Assembly (NCBI GenBank): GCA_033439265.1 | Contig: JAVTVX010000019.1 | Span: 17,076,039-17,140,038, forward strand | Direction of reading: 5' to 3' | Length of the DNA: 64,000 nt | Source of the DNA: Dillenia suffruticosa | Lineage: Eukaryota; Streptophyta; Magnoliopsida; Dilleniales; Dilleniaceae | In this document: in pieces, positions 1-12,052 of the stretch | Layout of the letters: each line of letters opens with the position of its first letter | Position numbering within the stretch: the stretch's first letter is position 1 | Program-made: the position numbers and the translations under genes | The notes under the pieces: generated by a model | Told to the model about the DNA's origin: nothing | Seen by the model: only the letters and a program-made list of their open reading frames with translations | Databases searched by the model: none

Positions 1-620
1 GTTAAGATAAATGGTATTTTCCCTATGACCGTTCGAGGTGTAGTTGTGTAGGACCAAAGGATTTCGTAGAGTTCGTCTACCCAATGGCCTTTCGCTTCGT
101 CCAATGCCATTTGGAGCACATAAAAGATCATTCGATTGATCACATTGGCAAGGCTATTGGCTTGTAGATAAGCGACAAAGGTGAGATGGTGTTGGATTTC
201 TAATTTATTGCAAAATTTTCTAAAGTTTTTGTTGTCAAACTGCTTGTCATTGTCGATGACAAGAACATGGGAAAGGCCGAATCTAGTGATAATGGATACC
301 CACACAAAGGTTTGAATCTTGCTGGATGTTATCTAGACTAGTGGTTTGGCTTTTACTTACTTAGTGAAATAATCTATAGACACAATGAGAAACTTCAGTT
401 GTCCAATAGTTTGTGAGAATGGCCCCAATATGTCTATCTCCTACTATGCGAATGGTCATGGATTTGCAATTGGATAGAGCTCAAAGGAGGGCTGATGCGG
501 CTTTAAGGAGAAGTGTTGGCACTTATCGTATTTCTTAACAAGAGCTTCTGCATCTGCCTTCATGGTGAGTCAGAAGAGTCCTTAATGTAAAGCCTTGTTG
601 GTTAGGTTCCAAGTGTCTAA
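1..620 (-). pseudogene. Gypsy integrase remnant
   Basis: On the minus strand a zinc-finger-like segment (VKKYDKCQHF, about 490-600) is followed by a core segment beginning DNGKQFDNK (about 215-270) and WSYTTTPR near base 20-40. These match the order of a Gypsy integrase. The region that normally carries the catalytic glutamate reads LANVINRMI, so that residue appears lost. Several in-frame stops are present. The C-terminus is outside the window. Confidence 0.75.
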
Positions 621-899
621 ATGACTATTGCATACCCCTTCATGAATTTTGCTAAAGACATAGTTCCCTTCCGACATTTAAGACAAGGGTGAATAAAAGA
701 TTTTTTGTAAAGAGCACATTGATGATGGCTTAATATGTGGCCTTATACTTGACCTTTGCTGACTTCTGTGGTGAGCCAAGCAACTAACCATCCCATAGGT
801 GAGTTTGGATGGGATCTTTCCATCTTGCTGAGTTGACTACCGTCAGGATCTACTTTGGTTTGTCAATACTTGGGTATGCGAGGCTCTTGACATAGACAG

Positions 900-1240
900 T
901 TCATGGCTACCAAGTCCAAACTAGCAAGTTTGGAAAGTATGTCGGCTTTGACATTCTCAGATCTAGGAATCTTTTGTACGTCAACCTTATTAAACTTGCT
1001 TATCTCCTCCTAGAGTTTGGCGAGATACTTCACCATCATTAGCTCTTTGCTTTTGTATATTCCCTCAATTTGCTTGACCATGAGTTTGTTGTTGATGAAC
1101 ACGTGGATATCCTTAACTCCCAATAATGCTGTGATCTGCAATTCTATTAAGAACACTTCGTCTTCGGCCTGATTATTGATGACTTGAAAATCAAAATAAA
1201 AGGCATATTCCACTCTGAAGTGTTGGGACCCATTAGGATG
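900..1240 (-). pseudogene. Gypsy RNase H remnant
   Basis: A minus-strand open stretch at 1010-1213 reads FYFDFQVINNQAEDEVFLIE followed by VFINNKLMVKQIEG. This corresponds to the RNase H section of Tat-type elements (NNxAEYEAL ... VxxDSQLVVxQ). The Asp of the usual DSQL motif is Asn here. The fragment lies between the RT and integrase remnants, as expected for this element class. Confidence 0.75.
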
Positions 1241-2419
1241 AGTCCAGTGCCGCTCCCGACTGAATTAGAAGAGCCATGCACATGTAAGTTCCATATCAGC
1301 GGTGAGCTCCTCTTTGGATAGTCATCAACTGTTTGCTCGGTGAGGTTTGGGAGCGTATATTCAAGGATGAAATAAGCTAGAGCCTGGCCTTTGATGGCAA
1401 GTCTCAGTTGGTACTTGGTATCAAATTCACCAAGCTCTATGCTCTACTTAATAAGTCAACCCGAGGAATCTTTCTTTAGCAGGATCTACTTCACAGGGTT
1501 GGTCAATTGAACCATGATGGTGTATGCCTAGAAATATGGTCAAAGGTGTCGAGCAATTGTAATGAGAAAGAAGACCATCTTCTCGATAGGTTTGTAATTG
1601 ATTTTTGATTCTTGGACCACTTAACTAACATAATATACGAGTTTTTGCATGGCGGCATCCTAGAACAAAGGGTTTGGTAAAAAATAGACAAGTAGATATA
1701 GAGTTTCTCATCAAAGATGGGCTGATAGAGTAACGGAGGAGACTAGAGCTACTCCTTGAGCTTGTCGAAAACTACTCGGCATTTCGATGTACGAATATAG
1801 AATCAGATAAGGTTTATAGCATGAACTAGTATTAAGCCCCAATTCAAACATTGAAATTCTTATAGAAATTTTGCGACCGTAAGGAAAATCATTTGAAGTA
1901 GTCAAGTTTGTTTAAACTATAGATCTTGGTTTGGGTTGAAAAGTTATATCACTTTTTATTCATATAAAGATGACAGCGCGGGCTTGAAGTTCTCGCCTTA
2001 CCAACGAGCCGACAGCTGATGGTTATTGGTCATGACTACTACCAAAAAGCTACAATGAAGATGAATATTTCACATGGAGGAGTGTACATCTGTATGTTGG
2101 GTATTCTTCTGTTGTATGACCCGGACAAAGAAAAAAAAAGATAGCAAGCAAGATCTATGCACAAGTTTTCTCAGTGTTTTCTAATTCACAAGAATAGACG
2201 CCTTTCTTTTCTTGAGTTGCAGATGTGAATTCCTAGAACTTCTTCAATCTATTAAAAAATGGCTTGTACTTCTCTCCTACCTTCAACATGAATCTACGCA
2301 AAGCCGCAATCTGTCCTGTGAGACGTTACACCTCCTTTAAAGTTCTAGGTGATGTCATATCTAGGATGGTCTGGATGTTCTCGAGGTTGGTCTCGATTCC
2401 TCGGTGAGTGATCAAGAAA

Positions 2420-2890
2420 CCTAAGAACTTACCGGAGGTGATGCCGGAGGTGATGCCAAAGGTACACTTTGCTGGATTCAGTTTCATATTTTAGCGATCC
2501 AATATCTAGAATGTCTCTTTGAGTTCTACTATGTGGCCTTCCAATGTAATACTCTTGACAAGCATGTCATTGACATAAGTTTCTATATTTCTATCGAGTT
2601 GTCTACTGAAAACCTTGTTAACTAGTCGCTGGAAGGTTGCCTTCACATTTTTCAAACCAAAAGGCATGACTTTGCCACAATATGTGTCAAACGCTATGAT
2701 AAAAGCTGAAGACATGATGAGTTGTTTACAAGTTTGTCATTATTGGGAAGCAGATAGCTTTCTTTCAAGTATGCTTTGTTGATGTCAGAAAAGTCAATAC
2801 ACATTTTCCACTTATTGTTCGCTTTTTTCACCATGACTATGTTTACCAACTATTTGGGATATTTTACCTCTTGGATGAAGTTCGCCGCTA
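2420..2890 (-). pseudogene. Gypsy reverse transcriptase remnant
   Basis: Minus-strand translation gives KWKMCIDFSDINKAYLKES (RT motif region, about 2760-2820) and, after a frame break, MPFGLKNVKATFQRLVNKVF and ETYVNDMLVKS (2506-2715). The canonical YVDD catalytic box is YVND, so one catalytic aspartate is gone. Together with stops and a missing section between the two halves, this shows a dead RT. Confidence 0.85.
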
Positions 2891-3229
2891 GGAGCTTTTG
2901 TACATTTTCTTGTGTTATTTGTTGGCATTCGAATACGAACACCCTCTTCTCTTGCTTCATGGGATTGCAGCTATCAACTTATACACGATTGTCGAGGATG
3001 TATTCCCGGCATGTCTTTGGGTGACCATGCGAAAACACTGGAGTATTGTTGCGAGCATTCGATTATAATTTCTCGGAGATGTGTCAAAAGTTGGGTTCCG
3101 ATTTGAGCAATTTGACCAAGTATATTCGAGATCAGAACCTTGACCACCTCTTTCTGGGCTTTGGTTTAGCAACTTGCTCAGTATCATCTTTGAATTCCAT
3201 AGCTTCAATGGAGAGATTCCCTCTCTCTT

Positions 3230-3700
3230 CTCCTAGTGCCGAGACACTCGAGGGGTAGAGATCACAGTTGAGTGTCTTGATATTGAGAAATGTCTTAAAT
3301 TTGATCTTCGTATGTCTGTGCTTGACAAGATTTCCAAGCCATTAAGGCTGGGGCGGCCAAGAATGGTATTATAGGGGGACGACAGTTTGATCACATTAAA
3401 GATGGTTATCGTGGTCGCTTGGTTAGGCGACATTGCCAAGTTACTAGGAGTGAGATAGTACCTTCTGGGTATAACCACTTATCGGAGAGCCCTGCAAAGA
3501 CCCGATGTGGGGTTGAAGATAATATGCCTAGTTGAAGACCATTTGTTAAAAGGCATCCCAATAGAGGATATCGCAACTCACTCCTTGGTCGACGATAATT
3601 CTTCTTGTGACATATGGGCCTATATTAACAGTGATGACGAGTGAGTTGTGTCGGTCTAGGTTGCTACACCTATCGGGCGTCGCAATGTTGGTGCTGCTGA
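3230..3700 (-). pseudogene. Gypsy aspartic protease and linker remnant
   Basis: The minus strand carries SLVITVNIGPY then IIVDQGVSCDILYWDAF (about 3546-3660). This corresponds to the protease box VDxGSSADIL of Tat-type elements. Downstream (3233-3478) lies YNTILGRPSLNGLE, the usual post-protease YNxILGRPWL motif. Frame breaks separate the two parts. Confidence 0.8.
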
Positions 3701-4147
3701 ACCAGCTCTTTTTAGAGTGGATGTATATATATATATATTTGATTTTAGCTATGGTTATCTTGCCACCTCTTTCACATGACATGGCCAATATAGAAGCAAC
3801 TCATATATTAATTTGTCACCCAATTAGACAACGAAAAAGAAATAGTAGTAACCCCTCGAGCATTGACGACCTAATAACCAGAAATAAAGGCTTACGACCA
3901 GGAAAAAATGACGAGCAAGTAGTTTTCTTTCTCAAAAGATATTAACTTCTATTTACTAAGTTCTTATCAACAAACATTAATTAGCCCCACTTCTCTTACA
4001 TAAAATATCCGGAGAGAGAGACACGAAAAAGACATCTTAAAGAAATTCAAGACACCCACAAAGATTCAAAGCCAAAGTATACAAAAAGAAACTTCTTGTT
4101 TTAAAAGTCTCTCGACAATTTCCTTGTCACACCTTCATTACCCCCCC

Positions 4148-4150
<3 letters not shown>

Positions 4151-4194
<44 letters not shown>

Positions 4195-4246
4195 GTTAAC
4201 ACACAACAACTAAAGCAACCACATCGTAACCTCCAACTTCCTGTAA

Positions 4247-4281
<35 letters not shown>
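4151..4281. repeat. Two CT microsatellite tracts in the 5' leader of the methyltransferase gene
   Basis: Pure CT runs at 4151-4191 and 4249-4281 lie 30-160 bp before the ATG at 4314, so they probably sit in the 5' UTR or core promoter on the coding strand. Such tracts are common in plant leaders and can bind GAGA-type factors. A regulatory role is inference. Confidence 0.9.
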
Positions 4282-4285
<4 letters not shown>

Positions 4286-4313
4286 TCATTGAATTGAATT
4301 CCAATCGAGGAAC

Positions 4314-5267
4314 ATGAAAGAAGACCAACCACCACTCCACTACCTCCACAACCACCGCCACCAAAAAAGGACCACCATCTCCGCCGCAGTCGCCGCCATC
4401 TGTGGCAGCAAACTGACTAAAGCCACGGCCTTCTTTCTCCTCCTCTTTCTAACCTATGTCTTGGGCTACCTCTTCTTCTCTCCTTCATGTCATCCAGTTT
4501 GCCAACCAATTACAACCACGAATCACGCCACGTCAGCACCACCAAACCCGCTGGACGAGTTCAAGATCACAACTCGGTGCTCCCCCCCACTCCCTTCCAA
4601 CCTCATCCGCCAAACGATTCTTGACAAGGTCTACAACGGCACCTCTCCCTACTCCAATTTCCCCCCCGCGCACGTTAGCAATCTCATCCGTCCCAAGCGC
4701 ATCAAAGGCTGGGGCTCCAACGGAGCCGTTTTCGAAAACCTGATCTCCAGAATCAAACCCAGGACCATCATCGAAGTGGGCACGTTCTTGGGTGCGTCGG
4801 CAATCCACATGGCCCAAAAGGCCGAGGCTAAAGGGTTCAAACCGCAAATTCTCTGCCTCGACGACTTCCGTGGCTGGCCTGGTTTTCAACACCGATTCAA
4901 GGACATCAAAATGATAAACGGCGACGTTCTGCTGCTCTACCAGTTCATGCAGAACGTGGTTTACACGAACCGAACCGAGTCTATTATACCCATGCCATTT
5001 TCAACCGGGTCGGGTTTGGAGAAGCTGTGCGAGTGGGGCATCATGGCTGATCTCATAGAGATTGATGCCGGCCATGATTTTAACTCGGCTTGGGCAGATA
5101 TAAACCGGGCTTACAAAATTCTTCGGTCCGGTGGGGTTCTCTTTGGGCATGACTATTTCACAGCTGCAGATAATAGAGGGGTTAGAAGAGCTGTTAACTT
5201 GTTTGCAAAAATTAATGGACTCAAGGTGAAAGTTGATGGTCAACATTGGGTAATTGACTCGGCTTAA
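4314..5267 (+). CDS. Membrane-anchored class I SAM-dependent methyltransferase-like protein (Methyltransf_24 type)
   Basis: Single uninterrupted frame of 317 residues. A cytosolic, His-rich N-terminus is followed by one hydrophobic segment at about residues 37-56, which suggests a type II membrane or Golgi-type anchor. The Rossmann-like methyltransferase fold starts near residue 135. Motif I is IIEVGTFLGAS (152-162), the acidic residue after strand 2 is in LCLDDF (180-185), and DLIEIDAGHDF (246-256) and GVLFGHDYF (274-282) are the later conserved strands. This pattern is typical of plant proteins annotated as SAM-dependent methyltransferase superfamily members. The substrate is unknown. The ATG at 4314 is chosen because it opens the frame just before the anchor. 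CT tracts precede it. The GC content of the 5' half is much higher than its surroundings, as expected for a real plant gene. Not recognised beyond the family. Confidence 0.9.
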   Translation: MKEDQPPLHYLHNHRHQKRTTISAAVAAICGSKLTKATAFFLLLFLTYVLGYLFFSPSCHPVCQPITTTNHATSAPPNPLDEFKITTRCSPPLPSNLIRQTILDKVYNGTSPYSNFPPAHVSNLIRPKRIKGWGSNGAVFENLISRIKPRTIIEVGTFLGASAIHMAQKAEAKGFKPQILCLDDFRGWPGFQHRFKDIKMINGDVLLLYQFMQNVVYTNRTESIIPMPFSTGSGLEKLCEWGIMADLIEIDAGHDFNSAWADINRAYKILRSGGVLFGHDYFTAADNRGVRRAVNLFAKINGLKVKVDGQHWVIDSA

Positions 5268-6748
5268 CTTTCCTTTTTCCTTTTATGTTTGGATTTTACA
5301 AGTAACATTTACATGACATGTATACTTGTATGATAGTGAGATATGTTAGACAAGAAATGAGTTGTAAGGACTATTATTTTTTGGATTTTTTCTTTTGGGG
5401 TGAGGGAAGGGAACGGGACACCTCTTTCGTTTGGGTCTTTCCAGGACCTACATAAATACAATAATGTGACTTTTGTTAGCATCAACATCAATATAGTCGG
5501 TGTTTGGCTAGGGTAGAGTTTATTCCTTATAAATCCTAAAATTTAGATGGAATATTTATTGGAAATAGAAAAGGACAATATTTAATTTATTTTTTTGTTG
5601 CACAAGAGTCGTGAAAATTATGAAAATACACGTATTCACAAAAATTCAAACAATAAATTTTAAAAAAAAATACACTTGAACAAAAACTTTTTATTACTTG
5701 AATGTCTCTACAAGAATAAGAATAATATTTATTAAATTCAACACATCCTTAAATTCTTCTCATTTACCATTAATAAAATTATAATGATAAATTTGTCTAA
5801 TAAACTGTAATTGTAATTTAAATTAAATATTATGTAATAATCAATATTTTTATAATAATATTGGAGGTTGAGTTCCCCACTACATTTGTTTCTCCGGAGT
5901 CTTTCATGCCGTCTTGGAATTTATTTTGCGACTAAGGATGAGAAAGCAGAATTTTGGATGTGACCCCATTTGGGCCCTACGTATTGTCGTTTTTGTTTTG
6001 TTTAAAGCATTTGGATATGTTAAGGTCAGATGATGGAAATCTTCTTCGTTTTCGGAACCTAACTTTTCTGATTATTCTTTCAACTTCGAAATGCAATTCT
6101 GTATGAAATTTGTAAGCATATGGTTGGTTCATACCAAAAGGTTTGAAGAGATGTATATTGAATTGAAACTCTATTCTAATACTCCATGTTCACAAAATTT
6201 TAATTTTATTTTATTATATTTTTATTTTTATTAAAATAAAAATGTTAATAAAAATAATTAATTTTGTAAGTAAAAGTTAAACATTTATATAAAATTTAAA
6301 TTATCATTATATCGATTATTTTATATATTTAAAAAAAATTTAACTATTTAGTTGGTGTTAATGTTAAGGATTATAAAATTCTTGCAATTGATGTGACCGG
6401 CATTTTTTATCATTTACTCGGATTAACTGATTATGGTGTTGCATAAATTAGTGAAATTAAAAAGTAGATGCACCGGTGACTGGTTAGTCGTGGATATTGG
6501 TATTTTTTAAATAAAATTTGTATTAAATCTTATGTATAAAAAATAGACGTCAGGAAAATTTGATCTCTCAAAAGTCTAATCCGATTTTAATCAAATTTAA
6601 TCATATTTAATCAGATTTAATATGATTATCAGGTGATTTATTAGGAAACAAAAGGAAAGTCAAAACAAAAACAAAAACAAAAGCAAGCAGGTGCCATGTG
6701 TTATTTGGATTGACCAATGAAAAAAATATAAGCCCCAACTTAATTTGC
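5268..6748. other. Intergenic, AT-rich, no gene seen
   Basis: Contains the 3' flank of the methyltransferase gene (its 3' UTR presumably lies in the first 200 bp) followed by AT-rich sequence with short A/T runs. No coding stretch, RNA gene or bounded repeat was recognised. Confidence 0.6.
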
Positions 6749-7324
6749 TGTGACAACCCGAATATCTCAACATCACGGTGCCTTGGGTTGAGAGGCATAA
6801 ATATAAATCAGAGATATTATTTGACCTATTTTGGGTCTACCTGTTAACCTGTTAGAGTTAGGTTGTGCTTTTGTGGAAAAATCATAACTTTTGAGTAATT
6901 AATGACATCGTGAACCCTATATGGGGAACTTGTGTAATTATTTAAAAGTAGCCCTAATTTCTGTCTCCAGTTTTTTTTCTTTTACATTTTTTGCACTTCT
7001 TTCTTTTTCTCCAAACCTAGTTGCCTCTCTCCTTCCACTCTCCCTCATCACACGTTTCTGTCTCGCTCAGGTTCTCTCACCTCTATACATCTCTCGTCCC
7101 TTTGACTTTGGCAATTGTTGAAATAAAAAATGACTTCACAGTAAATCCTCCTTCTAATCCGAATGGAGAATCGGTGAGACAGTGTCCGTGGACTTGTCAT
7201 CAAAAAAGAATCCTGCAAAATAACCGGCCCAAGATGGTTCTGACAAAGGAGACTTCGATACTTAAGTTAGAAAAAGTAATAAAAAAAAAAACCGAAAAAG
7301 TTTAAATCCTATAGATTTACTTTA
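6749..7324. other. Possible old LTR-like sequence flanking the CACTA insertion
   Basis: Begins with TGTGACAACCCG at 6749, a common start of plant Gypsy LTRs, and contains a pyrimidine-rich leader-like part (6960-7080). No matching second copy, no clear CA end and no TSD were found, so this is only a suspicion. The CACTA element at 7328 interrupts it. Confidence 0.25.
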
Positions 7325-7327
7325 TAA

Positions 7328-8423
7328 CACTATCAGAAAATGGGTTTTCAACGACTGAAAAATCTATCGTTAAAAACCTATTTTTCGTCAGTAAAGAGTA
7401 TCAGTAACGGATTTTTTTTATCGTTAAATCTATCGTTGATGTGATCCCGCTAATTATCAGTGATGGATTTTTTTTTATCGCTAATATCAATGATGGAAAA
7501 AATCCGTAACTGATATTAGCGACAGAAAAATTTTTTCCATCATTGATATTAGCGACAGAAAAAAATCCGTCGCTGAAACAGAAAAAAAAAATCAACGACC
7601 GAAAAAAATCCATCGTTGATTTTTGAATTCTTAAAGAAAAAAAAAAAAAAAAAAAACTTACTCCAAAAGCCTAACCCACTACCCAACCACCCGCCCACCC
7701 ACACAACCCCCCTTCAATTTGTGAAAATTGCCTCCCGTGAGTTTCCAACCCATGCACAACGAAAATGGTGAGAGCAAGCCAATCACTGGATCAACTTAGT
7801 TATCTACACATATTTCTTTTTTTTTTTACTTATTATCTTTATCTCATATTTTTTAATAATAATAAAATTATATAAAATTATATTTTATTATAAAATAATA
7901 AAATAATTTTATTTTAGCTTAAAATAAAATAATAAAAATTTTGAAAAAATAAAATAAAAATTAAAATAATTATTAAAAAATTAAAAATTAAAAATTAAAA
8001 TAATTAAAATAATTAAAATTAATTAATTAATTAATTAATTAATTAAATCCATCGCTAATTCGTCAGTAATCCATCGCTAAATTTCCGTCAATAATCTGTC
8101 GCTAATTTTTCATCGGTAATCCGTCGCTAATCGCTGTACATGTATTTTTTTTATTTTTTTTCCTTCACTAATTCATAGACGGATTAGCGACGGAAATATT
8201 CTGTTGCTAAAAATTCTATCTGTAATCCATCGGTGATAATTTTTCAATTTTTTTATTTTTTATTTTTAGAGTTTAGCGACGGAAATATTTCCGTCGCTAA
8301 TTTTTCGTCGATAATCCGTCGCTAATCCATCAATATTCAGTCCGTCGTTAATCCTTCGTTATTACCGATGGATTTTTTTCTGTCGGTGTTTATCCGTCGC
8401 TGATACTGGTTTTTCTAGTAGTG
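7328..8423. mobile_element. Non-autonomous CACTA (En/Spm) element, 1096 bp, with TAA TSD
   Basis: The left end starts CACTATCAGAAAA and the right end, reverse-complemented, starts CACTACTAGAAAA. It is flanked by the 3-bp duplication TAA (7325-7327 and 8424-8426), exactly the size CACTA transposases make. Both subterminal regions are packed with variants of TTAGCGACGGA and its complement, the kind of repeated site that TnpA-like proteins bind. The middle is an A-run (7637-7656), a C-rich stretch (7665-7715) and AT-rich filler with ATTA repeats (8020-8046). No transposase coding is present, so it would depend on another element. Confidence 0.92.
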
Positions 8424-8426
8424 TAA

Positions 8427-11400
8427 TTAGGAGAAATCACGATAAATTCGTATTATATTAAGAAATGTTTAAATTTAGTAAAAATTTCTTTTCTTATTGG
8501 ATAATTATGACTTAGACCCATTGCATAATAGGAATTATTTTCGTAGTGATCAAGGGTATCGAGAGATCGAAAAGCCAAGAGGCTGAAGGGCCCATCCGGT
8601 GATGGCCGGGAGATAGGTTGGTTTTCTATAGATTTGGTTGTAATCTAGCTGGTCCAATAGAATTTGGGTTTCAATAACTATGAACTGTATGATCATGAGC
8701 GGTTAGACCCGGTATCATCAGAAATCAAGTTGGAAGGAGATTAGGTGTTCTTATTAATCAAATACTGTCCACAAAAAATAGATAAATAATCAAATACCCT
8801 CTTCCATAATCCAGCACCAAGTACCCACCAAGGACTCGTTCCTTTGGATCATTGTGTTGTTCTCTCCTTCTCTGCTATGTAAAGGATACACAATGTAACC
8901 TTTTCTGATTAATGCATAAGTACTTCTCTCTCTTTTCACCTTGTGATGTTCCTTTCTTTGGTACGTACGTATATTATATATGTTGTGGGATATCAGCGTG
9001 ACACTTGCATACTTGTGAGGTGTGTATCAATCTAGCTTGTTTTATTTATGCAGAGAGCTCTCCCGCAGTGTTCAAATCAAATTGAGCTCTAGCCTTTTGA
9101 ATCTCTATCCCTACGGGATCCCTTATCTAGTTTCCCCACATTGGGATGGTTATATTTTGTATAAAAATAATTTTAAATCTACTGTATTAATATTTTATAT
9201 TACACCATGATTATTTCTTATTTAGTTTCAACGAGCTAACACCTTTATGTTTTTTTTTTTCCCTAAATCCAAGGAAACAGGTAGCACTTATGTTCCTAAA
9301 GACCGCTAGGAATTTATTAGGGGACAGGGAGTGTGGGCTTATGTACCTGTGGTGTGACTTGACACATTGACCTAACTACTTGGTGTTATTTTCAGCTTCC
9401 TTGCGTCGGTAGGTTTTGCAATGTAAAACCTGAAATCGATCGTTTCATATTTTAGAGGCCACACTTTGTTTTGTTGTGTTATAGAAGGTTCATTATGGTA
9501 ATACTTGGTATGAATTATATAATGAAAGGGACGAGTTACTAGAGACAAAATAGTATAAAAATAGCAGATCAAGAATTTATTTTGGCCACATCAGTCACTA
9601 GAAAAAAACACAAGTATTCCCACATTGATCACTTAATATGTTCATGTTTTAGCTTGGTATATTTCTTCTAAGCCCAGAAACTTATTCTGGCCATCAGTGA
9701 TTGGATCAAATAATTAAAAAAAAAATTATAAAAACGATCATAAGTTTAAATGCATATTTCATTTTATATTTTGTGATTTGAAATATTATACTTCATTGTT
9801 AATATTTGTCGAAAATCTTTTTTTTTTTTTAATTCTAGATTGCCCTTTGATGATTCATTTGGTTTTTGTCAAGGAGCTTTTCTTTTGAAGTAAAGTGCTA
9901 ATTTTCAGTTTGATATTTATTTCCAATTAAAGTGCAGTTTACCTGTTTGCTTGTATCCATGAGAGAACATACTTGTGTTGGAAAATTTTAAAAGAGAAAG
10001 AGGAGAAAGATAGACAAAGAGGATAAAGTAATAAAGAAAAAGAGATTGGAAGAGGGGAAAACCAAAGAAAGAGGACAAGAAAACGAAGAAATAGAGACAA
10101 ATTGTGCGTCGGATTGAAACTAGGTTTTTGGTTTAGGACAGAAAAATAGAGAAAGATGAGAGAAAATATTAAAAGACATTTTTTAAAATGTCAAATTTAG
10201 ACTTCTTATATAAAATGCCAAACCGACAAGATACAAATAATAAATCTGGGTCAAATTTAGGATAGTTTTTAATTTTCTCTAAAAATAAATATACGTCGGA
10301 GATGGAAACGGAAACAAAAATGAAAACAGAAAAGGAAAAACAGAAATGAAAATAGAAAAACAAACAAGTACGAATGATACAACGAAACTACACTTTATAA
10401 GAATACATGACACGCAAGCAAACGTGGGTAAACGTATAAATATAAAAAATATAAATATTTTATGTAAATATTAATTATTTTATAAAAATAATAGAATAGT
10501 CATATTTTATAACAAAAATATAAAGTGATCAAATATAAAATTATTAATCATAAAATAATTAAAATAAAATATAAAAATTATAATTAAATAAATAAATAAT
10601 TTATTAAAAATGAAAAAATTTGTAACTATAAAAATATAAACACTTTTATGTAAATATAAATTAATTTAACATGATGAAACACTTCAGAAATGAAAAACGT
10701 TTCTGAAACGAGGAAACACTATGACCGAAAAACTTTTGTACATCATAGGTATAAACTTTCTGAGAGATGCTAAATCGAAGGATAAATTTTAGTAATGACT
10801 AGCATAGAAAATGAAAATGCTAGTTTCAATTTTCATATCCCAACTATAAATAAACCTAAGTTGCTTTCCCTTTTGAGAATTAATACAAAGTTCTCATTTT
10901 TTTAAATAAAATTTCTAATTAAATCATAATTATTATTTTTAAAATAAATTTATTACCATACCAATAAAACAGCACTAATCATTGTAATCTTGAAATTTCT
11001 AAACATATTTTCACAAACAATTCTACCTAATGCAATTTGAAACTAGAAATTGAGGGTTGTCAGGTGTTTGTCGAGACCAATTACCAACCATCTTCATGTT
11101 TGGGGAATAATAAGTAGCAATTCAATAGTAAAGAACACTCTTGTATACCACTTGTTGAAAGATATCTTTCTCAGAAAGGCTAATACTAGATTGTAGAAGC
11201 TTTGAATTTTTGTAAAAATTTCACTGTGTTTGGGGTTGGAAAAGGATTCTATTTGAATACTCATGTCTTTGTTTTCTTGAAATTTCCATTCTATGGGGGG
11301 TCTTGCCTTTTTCATATAAAGGGAAAAGAATGATTTCTTTTTATTTAATTTGATAGACTTCTTTTAAAACGACAAAATTAAATATGATTTCTTTTTCCTC

Positions 11401-11539
11401 TCCCTACTTGCAAAAATTGAACTAGATCCCTCTGATAAATATAGTGTCCCCGGATATTGTCTCCCTCCCCCACCCGGAAAAAAAAAAGAAAGAAAAGAAA
11501 AAAAGTACTTGTATTCAATTCAATCTTATTCATAATTTG
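8427..11539. other. Intergenic AT-rich DNA, no gene recognised
   Basis: Includes purine-rich stretches (about 9990-10160, 10310-10380) and A/T-rich low complexity. Short open frames occur on both strands, but none shows a domain or coding-like composition. A CACTAGAAAAA motif at 9596 has no partner. Confidence 0.55.
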
Positions 11540-11544
11540 GTAAG

Positions 11545-11864
11545 TGTTATAAACGAAAAAGAATATTAATAATAAAGAAGAAGAAAATAAAGAGAGAAAG
11601 TGATAAATTTCTTATCCTCTTGTTTGTCAAACGAAATTATAAAGACGGTATTTATAAAAATTGGGATGTGTTCATAAATAAAAAATTCTATAGTCAAGTT
11701 AATTAAATATTTTCTCAAATATGTGATCTTTCCGTACTGTAATATTTTGATAATATAACTTGACATATATATAAAAAAAATACTGTTAATTACAATATTA
11801 TCTTTCTAAAGTATTCATTTTCCATATATCGGACATCCACTTAAATTTTTTTGATTTTATAATA
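11545..11864 (-). repeat. 3' LTR of the Copia element, with adjacent polypurine tract
   Basis: Starts TGTTATAAAC on the plus strand at 11545 and ends at 11864. Just inside, 11865-11874 reads CTCCCTCTTG, which is CAAGAGGGAG on the element strand and fits a polypurine tract. The copy is about 320 bp. The first two bases on the element strand are TA instead of TG. Confidence 0.8.
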
Positions 11865-12052
11865 CTCCCTCTTGAATATTCATTATACAGAGAATAAATT
11901 TCGTTAAAATATTATTAGGAAAAAACTTAACGAGAAAAACAAAATCTTAGTGAAGAAAAAAGAGTACACTATTCAAAGTATTTGATAATGTACTTACTCC
12001 CCCTACTGAGAATATCTCTTGAGATCTTTAAACTGATATATTCAAATTCCTT

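Larger units (their letters stand above)
1..3800 (-). mobile_element. Degenerate Ty3/Gypsy retrotransposon pol, Tat-type, truncated by the window edge
   Basis: Read on the minus strand, fragments occur in the order protease, reverse transcriptase, RNase H, integrase, which is the Ty3/Gypsy order. The wording of the fragments (MPFGLKN in the RT, VDQGVSCDIL-like protease, DKCQ in the integrase finger) resembles the Tat/Retand lineage. Stops and frameshifts are frequent, so it cannot encode a working polyprotein. No LTR or gag is seen. The 3' part would lie left of base 1. The right end is placed where recognisable protease coding stops, about 500 bp upstream of the methyltransferase start. Confidence 0.85.

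Noticed and set aside
4101-4364. Minus-strand 87-codon frame upstream of the methyltransferase
   Set aside because: Mostly Arg-Glu repeats produced by reading the CT tracts.
4533-5246. Antisense frames across the methyltransferase gene
   Set aside because: Shadows of the GC-rich coding strand without their own motifs.
6749-8540. Complete solo LTR interrupted by the CACTA element
   Set aside because: The TGTGACAACCC start is suggestive, but no CA end and no matching TSD were found.
9596-9614. CACTAGAAAAA motif as another CACTA terminus
   Set aside because: No opposite end, no subterminal motif array and no TSD nearby.
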